Origin: Acidimicrobiia bacterium
Lineage (GTDB): Bacteria > Actinomycetota > Acidimicrobiia > Acidimicrobiales > Bin134
Reading direction: 5' to 3'
Length of the DNA stretch: 64,000 nucleotides
NCBI GenBank assembly: GCA_022822905.1
Contig: JAJDYE010000042.1
Location: 1 to 64,000 of the forward strand
Part shown: positions 1 through 8,757 of the stretch, piece after piece
Position numbering within the stretch: position 1 is the first letter of the stretch
Layout of the letters: each line of letters begins with the position of its first letter
Program-made: the position numbers and the translations under genes
The notes under the pieces: model-generated
The model's database searches: none
The model's input: the letters and a program-made list of their open reading frames with translations, nothing else
What the model was told of the DNA's origin: nothing

Positions 1-94
1 AACCCACACCCGACCCAACCCCACCGCCCACCAGCCAACCCACACCCGACCCAACCCCACCGCCCACCAGCCAACCCACACCCGACCCAACCCC
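1..94 (+). repeat. 36-bp tandem repeat, 2.6 copies
   Basis: Units begin at 1, 37 and 73; the third breaks off near 94. The unit is 36 bp, exactly 12 codons, and is read in frame by the following HNH gene as a Pro/Thr-rich 12-residue unit (PTPDPTPPPTSQ). There are no spacers. The array may extend left of the window. It encodes a low-complexity linker. Confidence 0.9.
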
Positions 95-779
95 GACGTT
101 GGCTGTTTCACCATCCCCACTGCCCCAGCCCACTAGGGCAGCCACCCCAACACCTGCTCCGGCTGCGCCGCAGTATTCAGGATGGATCACTCTGGCCGAA
201 CTCCTCACCCTGGTCACCATCGCCACGGAACAGTCAGAGGGATACAACCGAGATGATTGGAATCACTGGGTTGATGCCGACGGCGACGGCCTCGACACCA
301 GGCAAGAAGTCCTCGCCGAAGAAGCGCTGGCTGATCCGCTAGTTGAAGGAGGAAGGATCCGAGAGGGCCAGTGGTACAGCCACTACGACGGCGAGGAAAT
401 CACCGTCGCCAGACAGCTCGATGTCGACCACGTCGTGGCCTTGGCCGAAGCTCATCAGTCGGGGGGTTGGGCTTGGGACGCTCTCACCAGACAGCTTTAC
501 GCCAACGACTTGTCGCTTCCTGAGCACCTCATTGCCGTATCCGCGGGCACGAATAGGAGCAAAGGCGCCAGAGACCCAGCCGAATGGCTCCCTCCCGATT
601 CCGAAGCCCTATGCACCTACTTGGCTTGGTGGACCACCATCAAATACCGGTGGCAGCTGACCATGGACCAGGCCGAGTACAACACCATCCTCCATCACGC
701 CACCAACGACTGCGCCGATACCCAAATCGACCTAACCGCCGCCCAATCAGGGATCATCCGAGCCGACACGCCTGGTTAA
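3..779 (+). CDS. Secreted-type HNH endonuclease (DUF1524/GmrSD-like C-terminal domain), 5' end outside window
   Basis: The frame is open from the left edge through the Pro/Thr repeat into the catalytic domain, so the TTG at 99 is probably not the true start. After the linker come a W-x-x-W-x-DxDGDGxDTRxEVL segment, a DVDHVVAL motif carrying the HNH His, and a C-terminal NRSKGARDPAEWLP stretch (Asn and Lys of the fold). This pattern is typical of exported actinobacterial HNH family nucleases (family knowledge). A signal peptide or membrane anchor would lie upstream of the window. The function on DNA is inferred from the fold. The downstream 60 bp hold no gene. Confidence 0.75.
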   Translation, partial: PTPDPTPPPTSQPTPDPTPPPTSQPTPDPTPTLAVSPSPLPQPTRAATPTPAPAAPQYSGWITLAELLTLVTIATEQSEGYNRDDWNHWVDADGDGLDTRQEVLAEEALADPLVEGGRIREGQWYSHYDGEEITVARQLDVDHVVALAEAHQSGGWAWDALTRQLYANDLSLPEHLIAVSAGTNRSKGARDPAEWLPPDSEALCTYLAWWTTIKYRWQLTMDQAEYNTILHHATNDCADTQIDLTAAQSGIIRADTPG

Positions 780-837
780 TCCCAGTGAAGTCAGTTCTGA
801 GATATCTAGACTTCAAAAGACCACGGTGATTCCGCGA

Positions 838-975
838 ATGAAGTCGGAATCGTTGGAATGGAGTTCATTGGAGATCGTCAATGCCAAGCGGCGCCTTGAG
901 CTGATCGGGCTGCTCAGTCAACCCGAGCGCTTTGACTTCGATACCGTTGAAACCGCCTGGGGCGGAGACAAGTAG
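838..975 (+). pseudogene. Truncated VapB-type antitoxin remnant
   Basis: A 45-codon frame whose residues 10-45 (SLEIVNAKRRLEL, then FDF, then AWGGDK) match the C-terminal half of the intact antitoxin at 26088-26300 (SLLEIVNAKRRLEL, FDF, AWGGDA). The DNA-binding N-terminal half (TSINVDRD and the ribbon) is missing, and no PIN toxin follows. I read it as the decayed end of a type II antitoxin gene left by deletion or rearrangement. The ATG at 838 is probably fortuitous. Confidence 0.7.
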
Positions 976-976
976 T

Positions 977-1066
977 TGCCGCGGACCGCATGACCCGGTC
1001 GCGGGTGACCTTGGCCAGGACCGACACTGCCGCGATAGAAAGGGAGGTGGTACCGCAGTTGGAAAT
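977..1066 (-). pseudogene. rnhB (ribonuclease HII) fragment
   Basis: Read on the minus strand it gives GTTSLSIAAVSVLAKVTRD followed by RVMRSAA, matching the intact RNase HII at 4221-4895 (DTTCLTIAAASILAKVTRD, RMMRAAA). At the DNA level 996-1020 is identical to 4420-4444 (25 bp). The catalytic Asp of the KGD motif is replaced by Gly, and the rest of the gene is absent on both sides. It is a non-functional duplicate lying back to back with the antitoxin remnant. Confidence 0.7.
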
Positions 1067-1110
1067 GCGCCAAATCGGCATCAACAGGTGCGCCATTTCG
1101 ACATAAATCT

Positions 1111-2388
1111 ATGCGCAGAAGCGACATCGCCTTCTCTGAGGCAGGATACGCTGGCACTGTGGAGAAGTATCTGGACCGCCTTGTGGACCCTTGGCTCACC
1201 GAAGTGATGGCGTCTGCGCCCGCTGTCATGATCACCGGTGCCCGGGCCTCGGGCAAGACCACCACCGCGCTGCGGCACGCGGCAAGCGTCGTTCGTTTGG
1301 ACAACACGCCTGAGGCCCTTCCCTTCGAGGCCGACCCTGACGCTGCCCTGCGTGCACGCCCCGAGCCCTTGCTGCTCGACGAGTGGCAGGCGTGTCCGAG
1401 CGTGCTCGGGGCCGTCAAGCGGGCTGTGGACACCGAGCGCCGACCAGGGAGATTCATCCTGACGGGCTCAGTTCGATCCGAGGCCGATCCAGCACTTTGG
1501 CCAGGCACCGGCCGACTCATCAGGATGAACATGCACCCGCTAACGGTGCGCGAACAACTCTCCAAACCCCCTCGCCACTTCGTAAGCGGACTGATCAGCG
1601 GCGAGTCGCTCAATCTGCCAAGCGATCCCCCCGATCTGCGCGACTACGCCGAGGTCGCGTTGCGCGGCGGCTTTCCGGAGCCGGCGGTTGAACTATCCGG
1701 CAGCATCCGAGATGACTGGCTGCGCAGCTATATCGAGCAAATGCTCGCCCACGATGTGCCCGGAAATCGCAACGGGGAGGCTCAGGTCAAGATAGCTGAG
1801 TTCTTCCAGGCCTATGCCCTGAACTCCGCGGGGATCGTCAACGACAACACGCTCTACCAGGCTGTCGGGCTTGATCGGCGCACTGCACTCTCCCACATCA
1901 GGTTGTTGGCAGACATCGGAGTCATTGCCGAAATTCCAGCGTGGAGCAGCAACCGTCTTAAGCGACTGGCTCGATCCCCAAAGCGATATGTCGCCGACAC
2001 CGGGCTGTGGGGTGCGGCGGTTCGAGCCGACTTGGACCTGGTGATGAGCGACGGCGATCTGCTCGGTCGCCTCATCGACACCTTCGTCGCCAACCAGTTG
2101 CGGGCCGAGGCCGCCGTGGACCCGCTTCGGCCCCAGCTTTATCATCTACGCGACCGCGACGGACGCCACGAAGTGGACTTGATCGTCGACCTCGGTGCCC
2201 GCGGAATAATCGGAATTGAGATCAAAGCCCACAGTGCTCCCACGCTTGCCCACGCCCGTCATTTGATCTGGTTGCGCGACCAGATGGGCGACCAGTTCAA
2301 GGTAGGCATCATGCTCCACACCGGGCCAGGCCGATTCTCTCTTGACGAACGCATCCATGCCATCCCCATTTGCACCCTCTGGAGCTAG
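1111..2388 (+). CDS. AAA ATPase with DUF4143 C-terminal domain
   Basis: 425 aa. The N-terminal AAA_14 domain has Walker A GARASGKT (residues 43-50) and Walker B LLLDE (about 87-91). The C-terminal part reads as DUF4143 with a nuclease-like HEVDLIVD...IGIEIKA strand pair, as in PD-(D/E)XK folds. Proteins of this kind are common in accessory DNA; their biochemical role is not established. No clear ribosome site precedes the ATG, and the gene sits directly after two gene remnants, consistent with insertion. It is convergent with the SWIM gene, 14 bp away. Confidence 0.85.
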   Translation: MRRSDIAFSEAGYAGTVEKYLDRLVDPWLTEVMASAPAVMITGARASGKTTTALRHAASVVRLDNTPEALPFEADPDAALRARPEPLLLDEWQACPSVLGAVKRAVDTERRPGRFILTGSVRSEADPALWPGTGRLIRMNMHPLTVREQLSKPPRHFVSGLISGESLNLPSDPPDLRDYAEVALRGGFPEPAVELSGSIRDDWLRSYIEQMLAHDVPGNRNGEAQVKIAEFFQAYALNSAGIVNDNTLYQAVGLDRRTALSHIRLLADIGVIAEIPAWSSNRLKRLARSPKRYVADTGLWGAAVRADLDLVMSDGDLLGRLIDTFVANQLRAEAAVDPLRPQLYHLRDRDGRHEVDLIVDLGARGIIGIEIKAHSAPTLAHARHLIWLRDQMGDQFKVGIMLHTGPGRFSLDERIHAIPICTLWS

Positions 2389-2402
2389 GCGAGACGAGCC
2401 CT

Positions 2403-4220
2403 TCACCAGCCTTGGGCGTCAAGGAGGGCTTGGAGCTTGCGCTTGGGGCGGTGTTCGGCGCGAAGCCTCTCCAGCAGTGATGAGAAGCGACCCGGCTCGC
2501 CGGCCGAGTCTGCCAGTCGGCGGATGCGGGCTGCGAGATCGACCGCCGACTGGTACAGCTTCGCGTTCTTGCTTTCGACGGTCGCCAGAGCCGACTGCTC
2601 ATACACCGCTATCGCATCCAGAGGGTGGTCGCGCTCCCGTGCCCGAGCCAGCGTGAGCCAAGTCTCCGATCCGGCGCCATAGTCGTTGGCCGCCTGCCAG
2701 GCTTCATCGATCATTCCCTCGTAGAGAAGGATGCTCACCAGTGCCGATGCAGTCTGAGGAACAGGCGACCCAGGCCATCGAAACGCCGCATCCGGGGTGG
2801 ATGTCCTGTCGTCTCCAACCCTTTGGCGGCTGCTCAGCGCGCCGCGGAGATGGTCTCCGCAACGCCGCAGCCAATCCTGTTGGTCGTCCTCCAAGAGCAA
2901 GCGACTGTATGCCGACACCGACGGATCCGATGCGAACGCCTGCCAATAGAGTTCGACCGCGGCCCCATCTTCGCCGCGGTCGCGCAGCCTGCCGGCCAGA
3001 AAGTTACGAAGCCCGCCGGCCATGTATGACCTGCTGCCCCATTCGGCCAGGCCGCGACGTGCCCAGTCCATCGCCTCATCCACCCGGCCGACGCGATCAA
3101 GGACATCCACGATGTCCAAGTAGTCGTCGGCGTGCGGCCGGCTCAGGCTGTATACCTCGATGAGGAAGTCCGGATCCCGGGTGCCGAGCGCCCAGCCGGC
3201 CAGCGCATTTTGCAGTTTGAAGTCTCCGCCGAAACCGTGGTCGCCATCGGTGTCGATCTGGGTTCGGTGCGAATCGAGACGCACGCGGAACGCAGCCAAA
3301 CCCTCCGCGCCCAGAACCTCCCGGTAGGTGGCAGCGCACCGGTCGAAGCCGATCAAATCAGAGCCCAGTTCGAGCTCCACCAAGCGAGCGGCGAGACCGG
3401 CCGGGTCGGGTGGGTCGGCCTCGCAGGCCCGCAGGTGCAGTTCCGACAGCCGCTCGGAGAAACCGGTCAGCCAGCCGTCGGAATCGTCGACGTATTCGAT
3501 GGCCTTCTCGGCGCAGCGGTGAGCGTGCTCGGCCAAACGGGCCGCAGCGTCGTGGTGGCCGGTATCACAGAGGCCGTCGAGAGCGTCGATCACATCGTCG
3601 ATCCCGGCGGCCCACCCAGGCGCCTCGTAATAGGTGATGAAGCCGCCGCGAGAATATTCGCCGGGGGCAAAGGCCCGGTCAATCCGACGACGCCACACCC
3701 CCGTGTCGGGACCAGCCCCTCGAGCGGCTTGGACCTCAGCCAACAGAAGCTCCCTCAAACGCCAATCCGACGCGGCCTGATCCAGCACAATCTCAGTCAG
3801 CCGCTTCGACCCGAGTCCCTCCACAAAAGCAGCCAAATCGTCGTCCTCAGCCGACGTCGACCCCCATGACGATCCCCTGCTCAGAGCGCGATCTTCCTTC
3901 TCGACAGACCTCGAACCCGTACGCTCGTTCCGGGCCTCCAAAGACAACGCGGTCGCCACCGCGTGCTTGCAGAATGAGCCGTCTTCAGCGGCGGGGCAGG
4001 TACAAGACCAATCCGGCCCGCCTTCGCCGACCCACAGCTCAACCATATACGGCATCGTCCCCCGAACCGTCGCCTGCAACCGCCCATCTCGAACCGCAGC
4101 CAGCTCGACCTTCCCACCGTCAAAATAGGCCAACCCCCGCCCGAACACACGCGATCCGGCCAAAGCCGCCACCGTCGCGCCATCGAACACCTCGCCCAGC
4201 GATACCACTCTCCCAGTCAA
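2403..4220 (-). CDS. SWIM zinc-finger protein
   Basis: 605 aa. The zinc-binding CxC...CxH motif is at C73, C75, C84 and H86 (WSCTCPAAEDGSFCKH), followed by a long, probably alpha-helical repeat region rich in paired helices. SWIM fingers mediate DNA or protein contacts; family members in actinobacteria have no assigned function. The likely start is TTG at 4220, directly after the rnhB stop, so it is translationally coupled to rnhB; a GTG at 4208 is the alternative. Last gene of the gpsA-led minus-strand operon. Confidence 0.8.
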   Translation of the reverse strand: MTGRVVSLGEVFDGATVAALAGSRVFGRGLAYFDGGKVELAAVRDGRLQATVRGTMPYMVELWVGEGGPDWSCTCPAAEDGSFCKHAVATALSLEARNERTGSRSVEKEDRALSRGSSWGSTSAEDDDLAAFVEGLGSKRLTEIVLDQAASDWRLRELLLAEVQAARGAGPDTGVWRRRIDRAFAPGEYSRGGFITYYEAPGWAAGIDDVIDALDGLCDTGHHDAAARLAEHAHRCAEKAIEYVDDSDGWLTGFSERLSELHLRACEADPPDPAGLAARLVELELGSDLIGFDRCAATYREVLGAEGLAAFRVRLDSHRTQIDTDGDHGFGGDFKLQNALAGWALGTRDPDFLIEVYSLSRPHADDYLDIVDVLDRVGRVDEAMDWARRGLAEWGSRSYMAGGLRNFLAGRLRDRGEDGAAVELYWQAFASDPSVSAYSRLLLEDDQQDWLRRCGDHLRGALSSRQRVGDDRTSTPDAAFRWPGSPVPQTASALVSILLYEGMIDEAWQAANDYGAGSETWLTLARARERDHPLDAIAVYEQSALATVESKNAKLYQSAVDLAARIRRLADSAGEPGRFSSLLERLRAEHRPKRKLQALLDAQGW

Positions 4221-4895
4221 TCAGAACGGCAGGGCGGTGTCCGGACCGGAGGGGATGCGGAGGTGGGACCAGCCGTGGGTGTCCATGAAGGCCCAGGAGC
4301 GGCGGTGCAGGGGGGTGGGGCCTTGGGTGGTTAGGGCGGCGCGGTGGCGGGGACAGGGGTAGCCCTTGTTGCTGTCGAAGTTGTAGTCGGGGTGGTCTTC
4401 GGCTGCGGCTCGCATCATGCGGTCGCGGGTGACCTTGGCCAGGATGGACGCGGCCGCGATGGTCAGGCAGGTGGTGTCGCCCTTGACCAAGGACTGGGTC
4501 TTGCCGTTGCCCACGAAATCCCACCGCCCGTCTACCAGAACTGCGTCGGCTTCACAGCCCAGGCCATCCAGCGCCCGTCGGGCGGCTAGGCGCTGGGCCG
4601 CCGACATTCCCAATTGGTCGCATTCGTCGTTGCTGGCGTGGCCCGCCGACCAGGCCACGCACCAGTCGGCGATCCGGTCGAACAGCCTTTCCCGTTCGGC
4701 TTCGGTCAAGGCCTTGGAGTCGCGCACCCGGTAGACCCTCCGGTCGCTGGGCAGCACCGCGGCCACCAAGGTGAGGGGCCCGGCCCACGCCCCCTTGCCT
4801 ACCTCGTCCATGCCCACGACCACTTGGTGGCCCTCTGCCCAGAGACGGCGCTCGACCGCCAAGGTGGGGGCAGCCGACTTGAGAGCGGCCCGCAT
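4221..4895 (-). CDS. rnhB: Ribonuclease HII
   Basis: Removes ribonucleotides and RNA from RNA-DNA hybrids in the cytoplasm. From the ATG at 4895 it is 224 aa with the DEVGKG active-site loop (D30, E31), D122 in LVDG, D140 in VKGD, and the AASILAKVTRD helix, so all four metal-binding acidic residues are present. The frame is open to 4967, but that start overlaps the upstream gene by 59 nt and adds residues not usual for the family, so 4895 is preferred (13 nt after the upstream stop). A defective partial copy lies at 977-1066. Confidence 0.93.
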   Translation of the reverse strand: MRAALKSAAPTLAVERRLWAEGHQVVVGMDEVGKGAWAGPLTLVAAVLPSDRRVYRVRDSKALTEAERERLFDRIADWCVAWSAGHASNDECDQLGMSAAQRLAARRALDGLGCEADAVLVDGRWDFVGNGKTQSLVKGDTTCLTIAAASILAKVTRDRMMRAAAEDHPDYNFDSNKGYPCPRHRAALTTQGPTPLHRRSWAFMDTHGWSHLRIPSGPDTALPF

Positions 4896-4908
4896 CCCCT
4901 CAAGGTAG

Positions 4909-6255
4909 CTATTGAGGTGCAGCCAAAAGCGTTTCTCCGGTCGGTTCCCGACTCGACCAGCTCTCATCCAGCCCGGGGGCTCGGATCACAACCGGTTCCT
5001 GGCCGGGCCGGGAGTCCAGCTCCCACAGCAGCGCGGGGCGGGCACCGTGCCAGCGCACTGCATAGGACAGCGTTCCGAACCGAGTGGGCAGACCGTAGAC
5101 CGCTAGCGACCCTCCCCTCCATGCTGGTCGGAAGCCGGGAGCCACCAGCAGATCTTCGCCGTGGTCGGCCACCAGTTCGGACCGCAGCCCTTCAGCAGGA
5201 GGTTCAGCCGCATCCAGGTGGAGACGGCGGAGGTCTTGCGCGGCCCGATCCTGGCCCGCAGCGATCAGAAGGCGTTCGACCGGCTCCACCGGCGCTGCTG
5301 CACCAATTCGGGCGGCAGCCTCAACCGCCTCGGCCACTGCCTCGACAAATCGAACAGCAGCCTCATCGTCGCCCGTCAGGTCGTGGTGGACGGTGAACGC
5401 CGTCAGCCGCTCGGTGGGCGCCTCGGTGGTCCAACGGGCGGCGATCTCATCCAGCACCACCTCGGCATCGTCGTGGTAGCCGTGATGGTCGAGCCGCACC
5501 GACAGTTCGCAAAGTTCGGCAACGTCGAGGGTCTCCATGCGGCCGGTTTGCCCCAGCCATCGGCGGCGATTGCGGTCGATGCGCCGGGCCAAGCCCTCAT
5601 CGGGCACCTCGATCCGGGTCCCCCGGTCCAGGTGGGCCTGCCAGCCCCGCACCACCGCCTCGGCGTCGGGCAGATCAGATGGCGCCGGCACTTTGCCCCG
5701 GCCCAGCGATGCGCTGACCGCCATTCGGGCGGTATGGGGCAACGGCCACACCGCGGCGGCCACGTCACGGCCCTTGCGGTCCAACCCTGTGGTGGCTCCG
5801 CCCTCAGCCTCAAGCAGAGCTTCGACTGCATCAGGTCCGACCGCGGCACCCGCGGGAGGACGATCCCAGTTCAATACCGGTTCCCCGCCGATAGAGATCT
5901 CGGTCGGACTCACCGACAGCACCGCCCCTGGAGCCTGAACAACCAGCGCAACGGCAAAAGCGGTGGCGGCCTCGTTTCCCACCTCCACGACCGCCGCGGC
6001 CGGTGCCCCACCAGCGGCGACGGCCCAAACCCGCTGCACCGCGTCTCCGTCGGGCACCTTCATGCGGGTCTCTACCACCGCACCGGCCCCCACATCGCTC
6101 TGGCGCACGGCGGCCTCCTGCGACGCCCGGTGCCAGCGGTCAGAGGCACCCACCCACCAGTCCAGCCTCCATTCCCCGAAACCGGGGCAGACCGACCCGC
6201 GGGCATCCACTTCCCCCCACCCGGGGGCACCGAGAACATCAAGAGGTTTGCTCAT
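4909..6255 (-). CDS. Conserved-looking protein of unknown function in gpsA-rnhB operon
   Basis: About 448 aa from the ATG at 6255, which overlaps the gpsA stop by one base (TGATG), so the two are translationally coupled. The first half is beta-rich and Ala/Val-rich; the second half is helical and acidic with a charged ARRIDRNRRRWLGQTGRMETLDVAELCELSVRL-type stretch (about 225-260). No signal peptide, membrane segment or catalytic motif stands out. I do not recognise the family. Linkage to gpsA and rnhB suggests a chromosomal, not mobile, gene. Confidence 0.75.
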   Translation of the reverse strand: MSKPLDVLGAPGWGEVDARGSVCPGFGEWRLDWWVGASDRWHRASQEAAVRQSDVGAGAVVETRMKVPDGDAVQRVWAVAAGGAPAAAVVEVGNEAATAFAVALVVQAPGAVLSVSPTEISIGGEPVLNWDRPPAGAAVGPDAVEALLEAEGGATTGLDRKGRDVAAAVWPLPHTARMAVSASLGRGKVPAPSDLPDAEAVVRGWQAHLDRGTRIEVPDEGLARRIDRNRRRWLGQTGRMETLDVAELCELSVRLDHHGYHDDAEVVLDEIAARWTTEAPTERLTAFTVHHDLTGDDEAAVRFVEAVAEAVEAAARIGAAAPVEPVERLLIAAGQDRAAQDLRRLHLDAAEPPAEGLRSELVADHGEDLLVAPGFRPAWRGGSLAVYGLPTRFGTLSYAVRWHGARPALLWELDSRPGQEPVVIRAPGLDESWSSREPTGETLLAAPQ

Positions 6256-7349
6256 CAAGAAGATCGGGTAACGAACCGCCAGAGCCGACGCAGCGGCGAC
6301 CCCTTGGAATCCGCCTTCTCCGGCCACAATCGGCGGAAACGCGACGCCCTGGTCGCCTCTGGTTCGGGACGGGTTTGGCGCCCCATCAGCACCATCGATG
6401 CCTCGGCCGCGGTCCGCGTGCCCTTGATCACCGCATGCACCTCGGTGCTGATGGGCATCTCCACGCTGTGCTCGGCGGCCAGCTCCACTACTACCCCCGC
6501 GGTGAACACCCCTTCGGCCACCTGGTCCATCTCGGCCACCACCGCTTTGGCCTTGCGGCCCAGTCCGATCTGCTCGCCCACATGGCGGTTACGACTCTGG
6601 GGACTTATGCATGTGGCCAGCAGGTCGCCCATCCCGGCCAGTCCGGCAAAGGTATCGGCCCGACCGCCCATTGCGGTGCCGAGACGGCCCATCTCTGCCA
6701 ACCCCCTGGTAATCACCGCCGCTCGGGTGTTGTCCCCCGCACCAAGGCCGTCCACCATGCCTGAGGCCAGGGCGATCACGTTCTTTAGGGTGCCGCCCAG
6801 CTCGCAGCCGATCACGTCGTCATTGGTGTAGACCCGGAAGCGCTCGGTGGTGAACACCCCTTGAAGGGCGGTGGCCACGGTGTCGTCGGCCATGGCCATC
6901 ACCGATGTGGCCGCATGTCCGGCCAGGATCTCCTTGGCCAGGTTGGGGCCGGTGAGGGTGCCCGCAGGATGGGCGGGAGCCACCTGGTTGATGATCTCGG
7001 TCATGCGTTGGCGGGTGCCCCGCTCCAGCCCTTTGGTGAGGCTCACCACCGGCACCCACGGTCGCAGATGAGGGGTCACTTTCTCCAGGACTTGTCGGAA
7101 CGCGGACGACGGAATCCCCATCACAACCACCTCGGCCTCCGCCACTGCCTGTTCCAAATCGGTGGTGGCCCGCAGATGGGGATGCAGATCGAAGCCGGGC
7201 AGATAGCGGGGATTGACGTGGCGCTCGTCCACAGCGGCGGCCGTCTTCGGATCGCGGCACCACAATACGGTGGGCTCGTTGTGCGCGGCCAAATGGGCAA
7301 CCGTGGTGCCCCACGACCCTCCGCCGACGACCGCGACCCTGTTGGACAT
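6255..7349 (-). CDS. gpsA: Glycerol-3-phosphate dehydrogenase [NAD(P)+]
   Basis: Reduces dihydroxyacetone phosphate to sn-glycerol-3-phosphate for phospholipid synthesis. The N-terminal Rossmann motif is VVGGGSWGTT (residues 7-16); a central ELGGTLKNVIALASGMVDGLG carries the catalytic Lys; RNRHVGEQIG is typical of GpsA. The start is ATG 7349 (ATG 7355 also possible). The frame runs further upstream to 7559, but that part is Arg/Ser-rich and overlaps cofC. The C-terminus carries about 30 extra basic residues beyond the usual 330-340 aa. Confidence 0.95.
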   Translation of the reverse strand: MSNRVAVVGGGSWGTTVAHLAAHNEPTVLWCRDPKTAAAVDERHVNPRYLPGFDLHPHLRATTDLEQAVAEAEVVVMGIPSSAFRQVLEKVTPHLRPWVPVVSLTKGLERGTRQRMTEIINQVAPAHPAGTLTGPNLAKEILAGHAATSVMAMADDTVATALQGVFTTERFRVYTNDDVIGCELGGTLKNVIALASGMVDGLGAGDNTRAAVITRGLAEMGRLGTAMGGRADTFAGLAGMGDLLATCISPQSRNRHVGEQIGLGRKAKAVVAEMDQVAEGVFTAGVVVELAAEHSVEMPISTEVHAVIKGTRTAAEASMVLMGRQTRPEPEATRASRFRRLWPEKADSKGSPLRRLWRFVTRSS

Positions 7350-7437
7350 AGGCATTGAGCGTAGACGGGTCAGTACCAAAACAGGCCAGTGGTACTGCGT
7401 ATGGGCCGCCAGAGCCGATGGCCGTAGACTCCTGCGG
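7350..7437. promoter_or_regulatory. Divergent promoter region gpsA / cofC
   Basis: 88 bp between the gpsA start and the cofC start, read outward in both directions. It must hold the promoters of the phospholipid/rnhB operon and of the F420 operon. I could not pick convincing -35/-10 boxes. Confidence 0.4.
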
Positions 7438-8013
7438 GTGAGCCCAGGACCGACGGTGGCGGTGTTGATCCCGGTGAAGGCCTTTGCCGAGGCCAAGCTC
7501 CGGCTTGCACCTGCTCTCGGGGCCGAGGAACGGGCTGCTCTGGCCCGCGACATGGCCACCCACGTGGTTCAGTCGGCCGCTCCGCTGGCGGTGGCCGTGG
7601 TGTGCGACGACGGCGGGGTACGCGACTGGGCCGAATCCGTGGGGGCCGAGGTGGTGTGGCGCCCTGGCACCGGGCTGAACGGCGCGGTGCGCAGCGGGGT
7701 GGACCACCTGCGAGATGCAGGTTTCGACCGGGTGATCGTGGCCCATGGAGACCTCCCGCGGGCCAGATCACTGACTCCGCTGGGTGACTGGCCCGGCATC
7801 ACTCTGGTGCCCGACCGCCGCAACGACGGCACCAACGTGATCGCCCTGCCCAGCGACTGCCCGTTTGAGTTCTCCTACGGCCGAGGCTCGTTCGCCCGCC
7901 ACCTGGCCGAAGCCCAGCGGCAGGGACGCAGTCTGCGCATTCTGCGCGACCCGGCCTTCGGACTCGACATCGACGTTCCTGCCGACTTGGATGAGCTGGC
8001 AGTGATGGCGTGA
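7438..8013 (+). CDS. cofC: 2-phospho-L-lactate guanylyltransferase
   Basis: Activates 2-phospholactate (or phosphoenolpyruvate in actinobacteria) with GTP in coenzyme F420 biosynthesis. The protein begins with VAVLIPVKAFAEAKLRL, the nucleotide-binding signature of CofC, and has AHGDLPRA (metal-binding Asp) and the VPDRRNDGTNVIAL segment typical of the family. The start is GTG 7438; the frame is open further upstream only inside gpsA. 191 aa is close to the family norm. It overlaps the next gene by 4 nt. F420 supply fits the several LLM oxidoreductases in the window. Confidence 0.92.
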   Translation: MSPGPTVAVLIPVKAFAEAKLRLAPALGAEERAALARDMATHVVQSAAPLAVAVVCDDGGVRDWAESVGAEVVWRPGTGLNGAVRSGVDHLRDAGFDRVIVAHGDLPRARSLTPLGDWPGITLVPDRRNDGTNVIALPSDCPFEFSYGRGSFARHLAEAQRQGRSLRILRDPAFGLDIDVPADLDELAVMA

Positions 8014-8738
8014 GGTCGCAGGATTTGGCCACCCCCGAGCGGGCGCTGGCCATCGGGGCCCATCCCGACGACATCGAGCTGAATGCCGGGGCAACCCTGG
8101 CCAAATGGGCGGCCCGGGGCTGCGAGGTGAGTCTGCTGGTGTGTACCGATGGCTCCAAGGGAACCTGGGATCCCGATGCTGATCTGGACAAGCTGGTGGC
8201 GGTGCGCCAAGACGAGCAGCGCGAGTCGGCCCGGCGGCTGGGTGCTTCCGACGAGGTGGTGTTTTTGGGCTGGGTCGACGGGGAGCTGGAATCGGGGCTG
8301 GAACCCCGCCGGCAGGTGGCCTCGTGGATCAGGACCCTGCGTCCCACCGTGGTGCTGGGCCACGACCCGTGGCGGCGATGGCGGCTCCATCCCGATCACC
8401 GCCATGCCGGATGGCTGACCGTTGACGGCATTGTGGCTGCTCGCGACCCTCATTTCTTCCCCGAGCTGGGCCTGGCCCCCTACCGCCCCGACGCCTTGCT
8501 CCTGTTCGAGGCCGACGAGCCCGACCACGCCGAGGACACTTCCGGGTTCGAGTCGGCCAAGGCAAGGGCCATCGAGGCCTTCGTCAGCCAATATGAGACC
8601 ACCCTGGACCTGCCCCCCAACCCCAGCCACGCCGACCTGGCCCGACTCCACGCGTGGGTGGCCGACAAGCTGGCCCAAGCGGGAGTAGGAGCCGGACTGG
8701 CTTCGGCCGAACTGTTCAAGCTGATCGACGACCTCTAG
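8010..8738 (+). CDS. PIG-L/LmbE family deacetylase
   Basis: 242 aa, GTG start overlapping the cofC stop (GTGA). The zinc-binding AHPDD motif occurs at residues 15-19, and a downstream HPDHRHAG supplies the third ligand region. The family removes N-acetyl groups from GlcNAc-type sugars (for example in mycothiol and GlcNAc-PI metabolism). The exact substrate cannot be told. Coupling to cofC points to co-expression, not a shared pathway. Confidence 0.9.
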   Translation: MRSQDLATPERALAIGAHPDDIELNAGATLAKWAARGCEVSLLVCTDGSKGTWDPDADLDKLVAVRQDEQRESARRLGASDEVVFLGWVDGELESGLEPRRQVASWIRTLRPTVVLGHDPWRRWRLHPDHRHAGWLTVDGIVAARDPHFFPELGLAPYRPDALLLFEADEPDHAEDTSGFESAKARAIEAFVSQYETTLDLPPNPSHADLARLHAWVADKLAQAGVGAGLASAELFKLIDDL

Positions 8739-8757
8739 AACCTGCGAAGGAGTTCCC

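Noticed and set aside
1-94. CRISPR array at the left edge
   Set aside because: Units are contiguous with no spacers and are read in frame as protein.
976-1110. A PIN toxin partner for the antitoxin remnant at 838-975
   Set aside because: The sequence after the remnant is an rnhB fragment on the other strand; no PIN acidic pattern is present.
5161-6831. 556-aa plus-strand frame over the unknown/gpsA genes
   Set aside because: Antisense to gpsA and its coupled neighbour; low-complexity composition and no family features.
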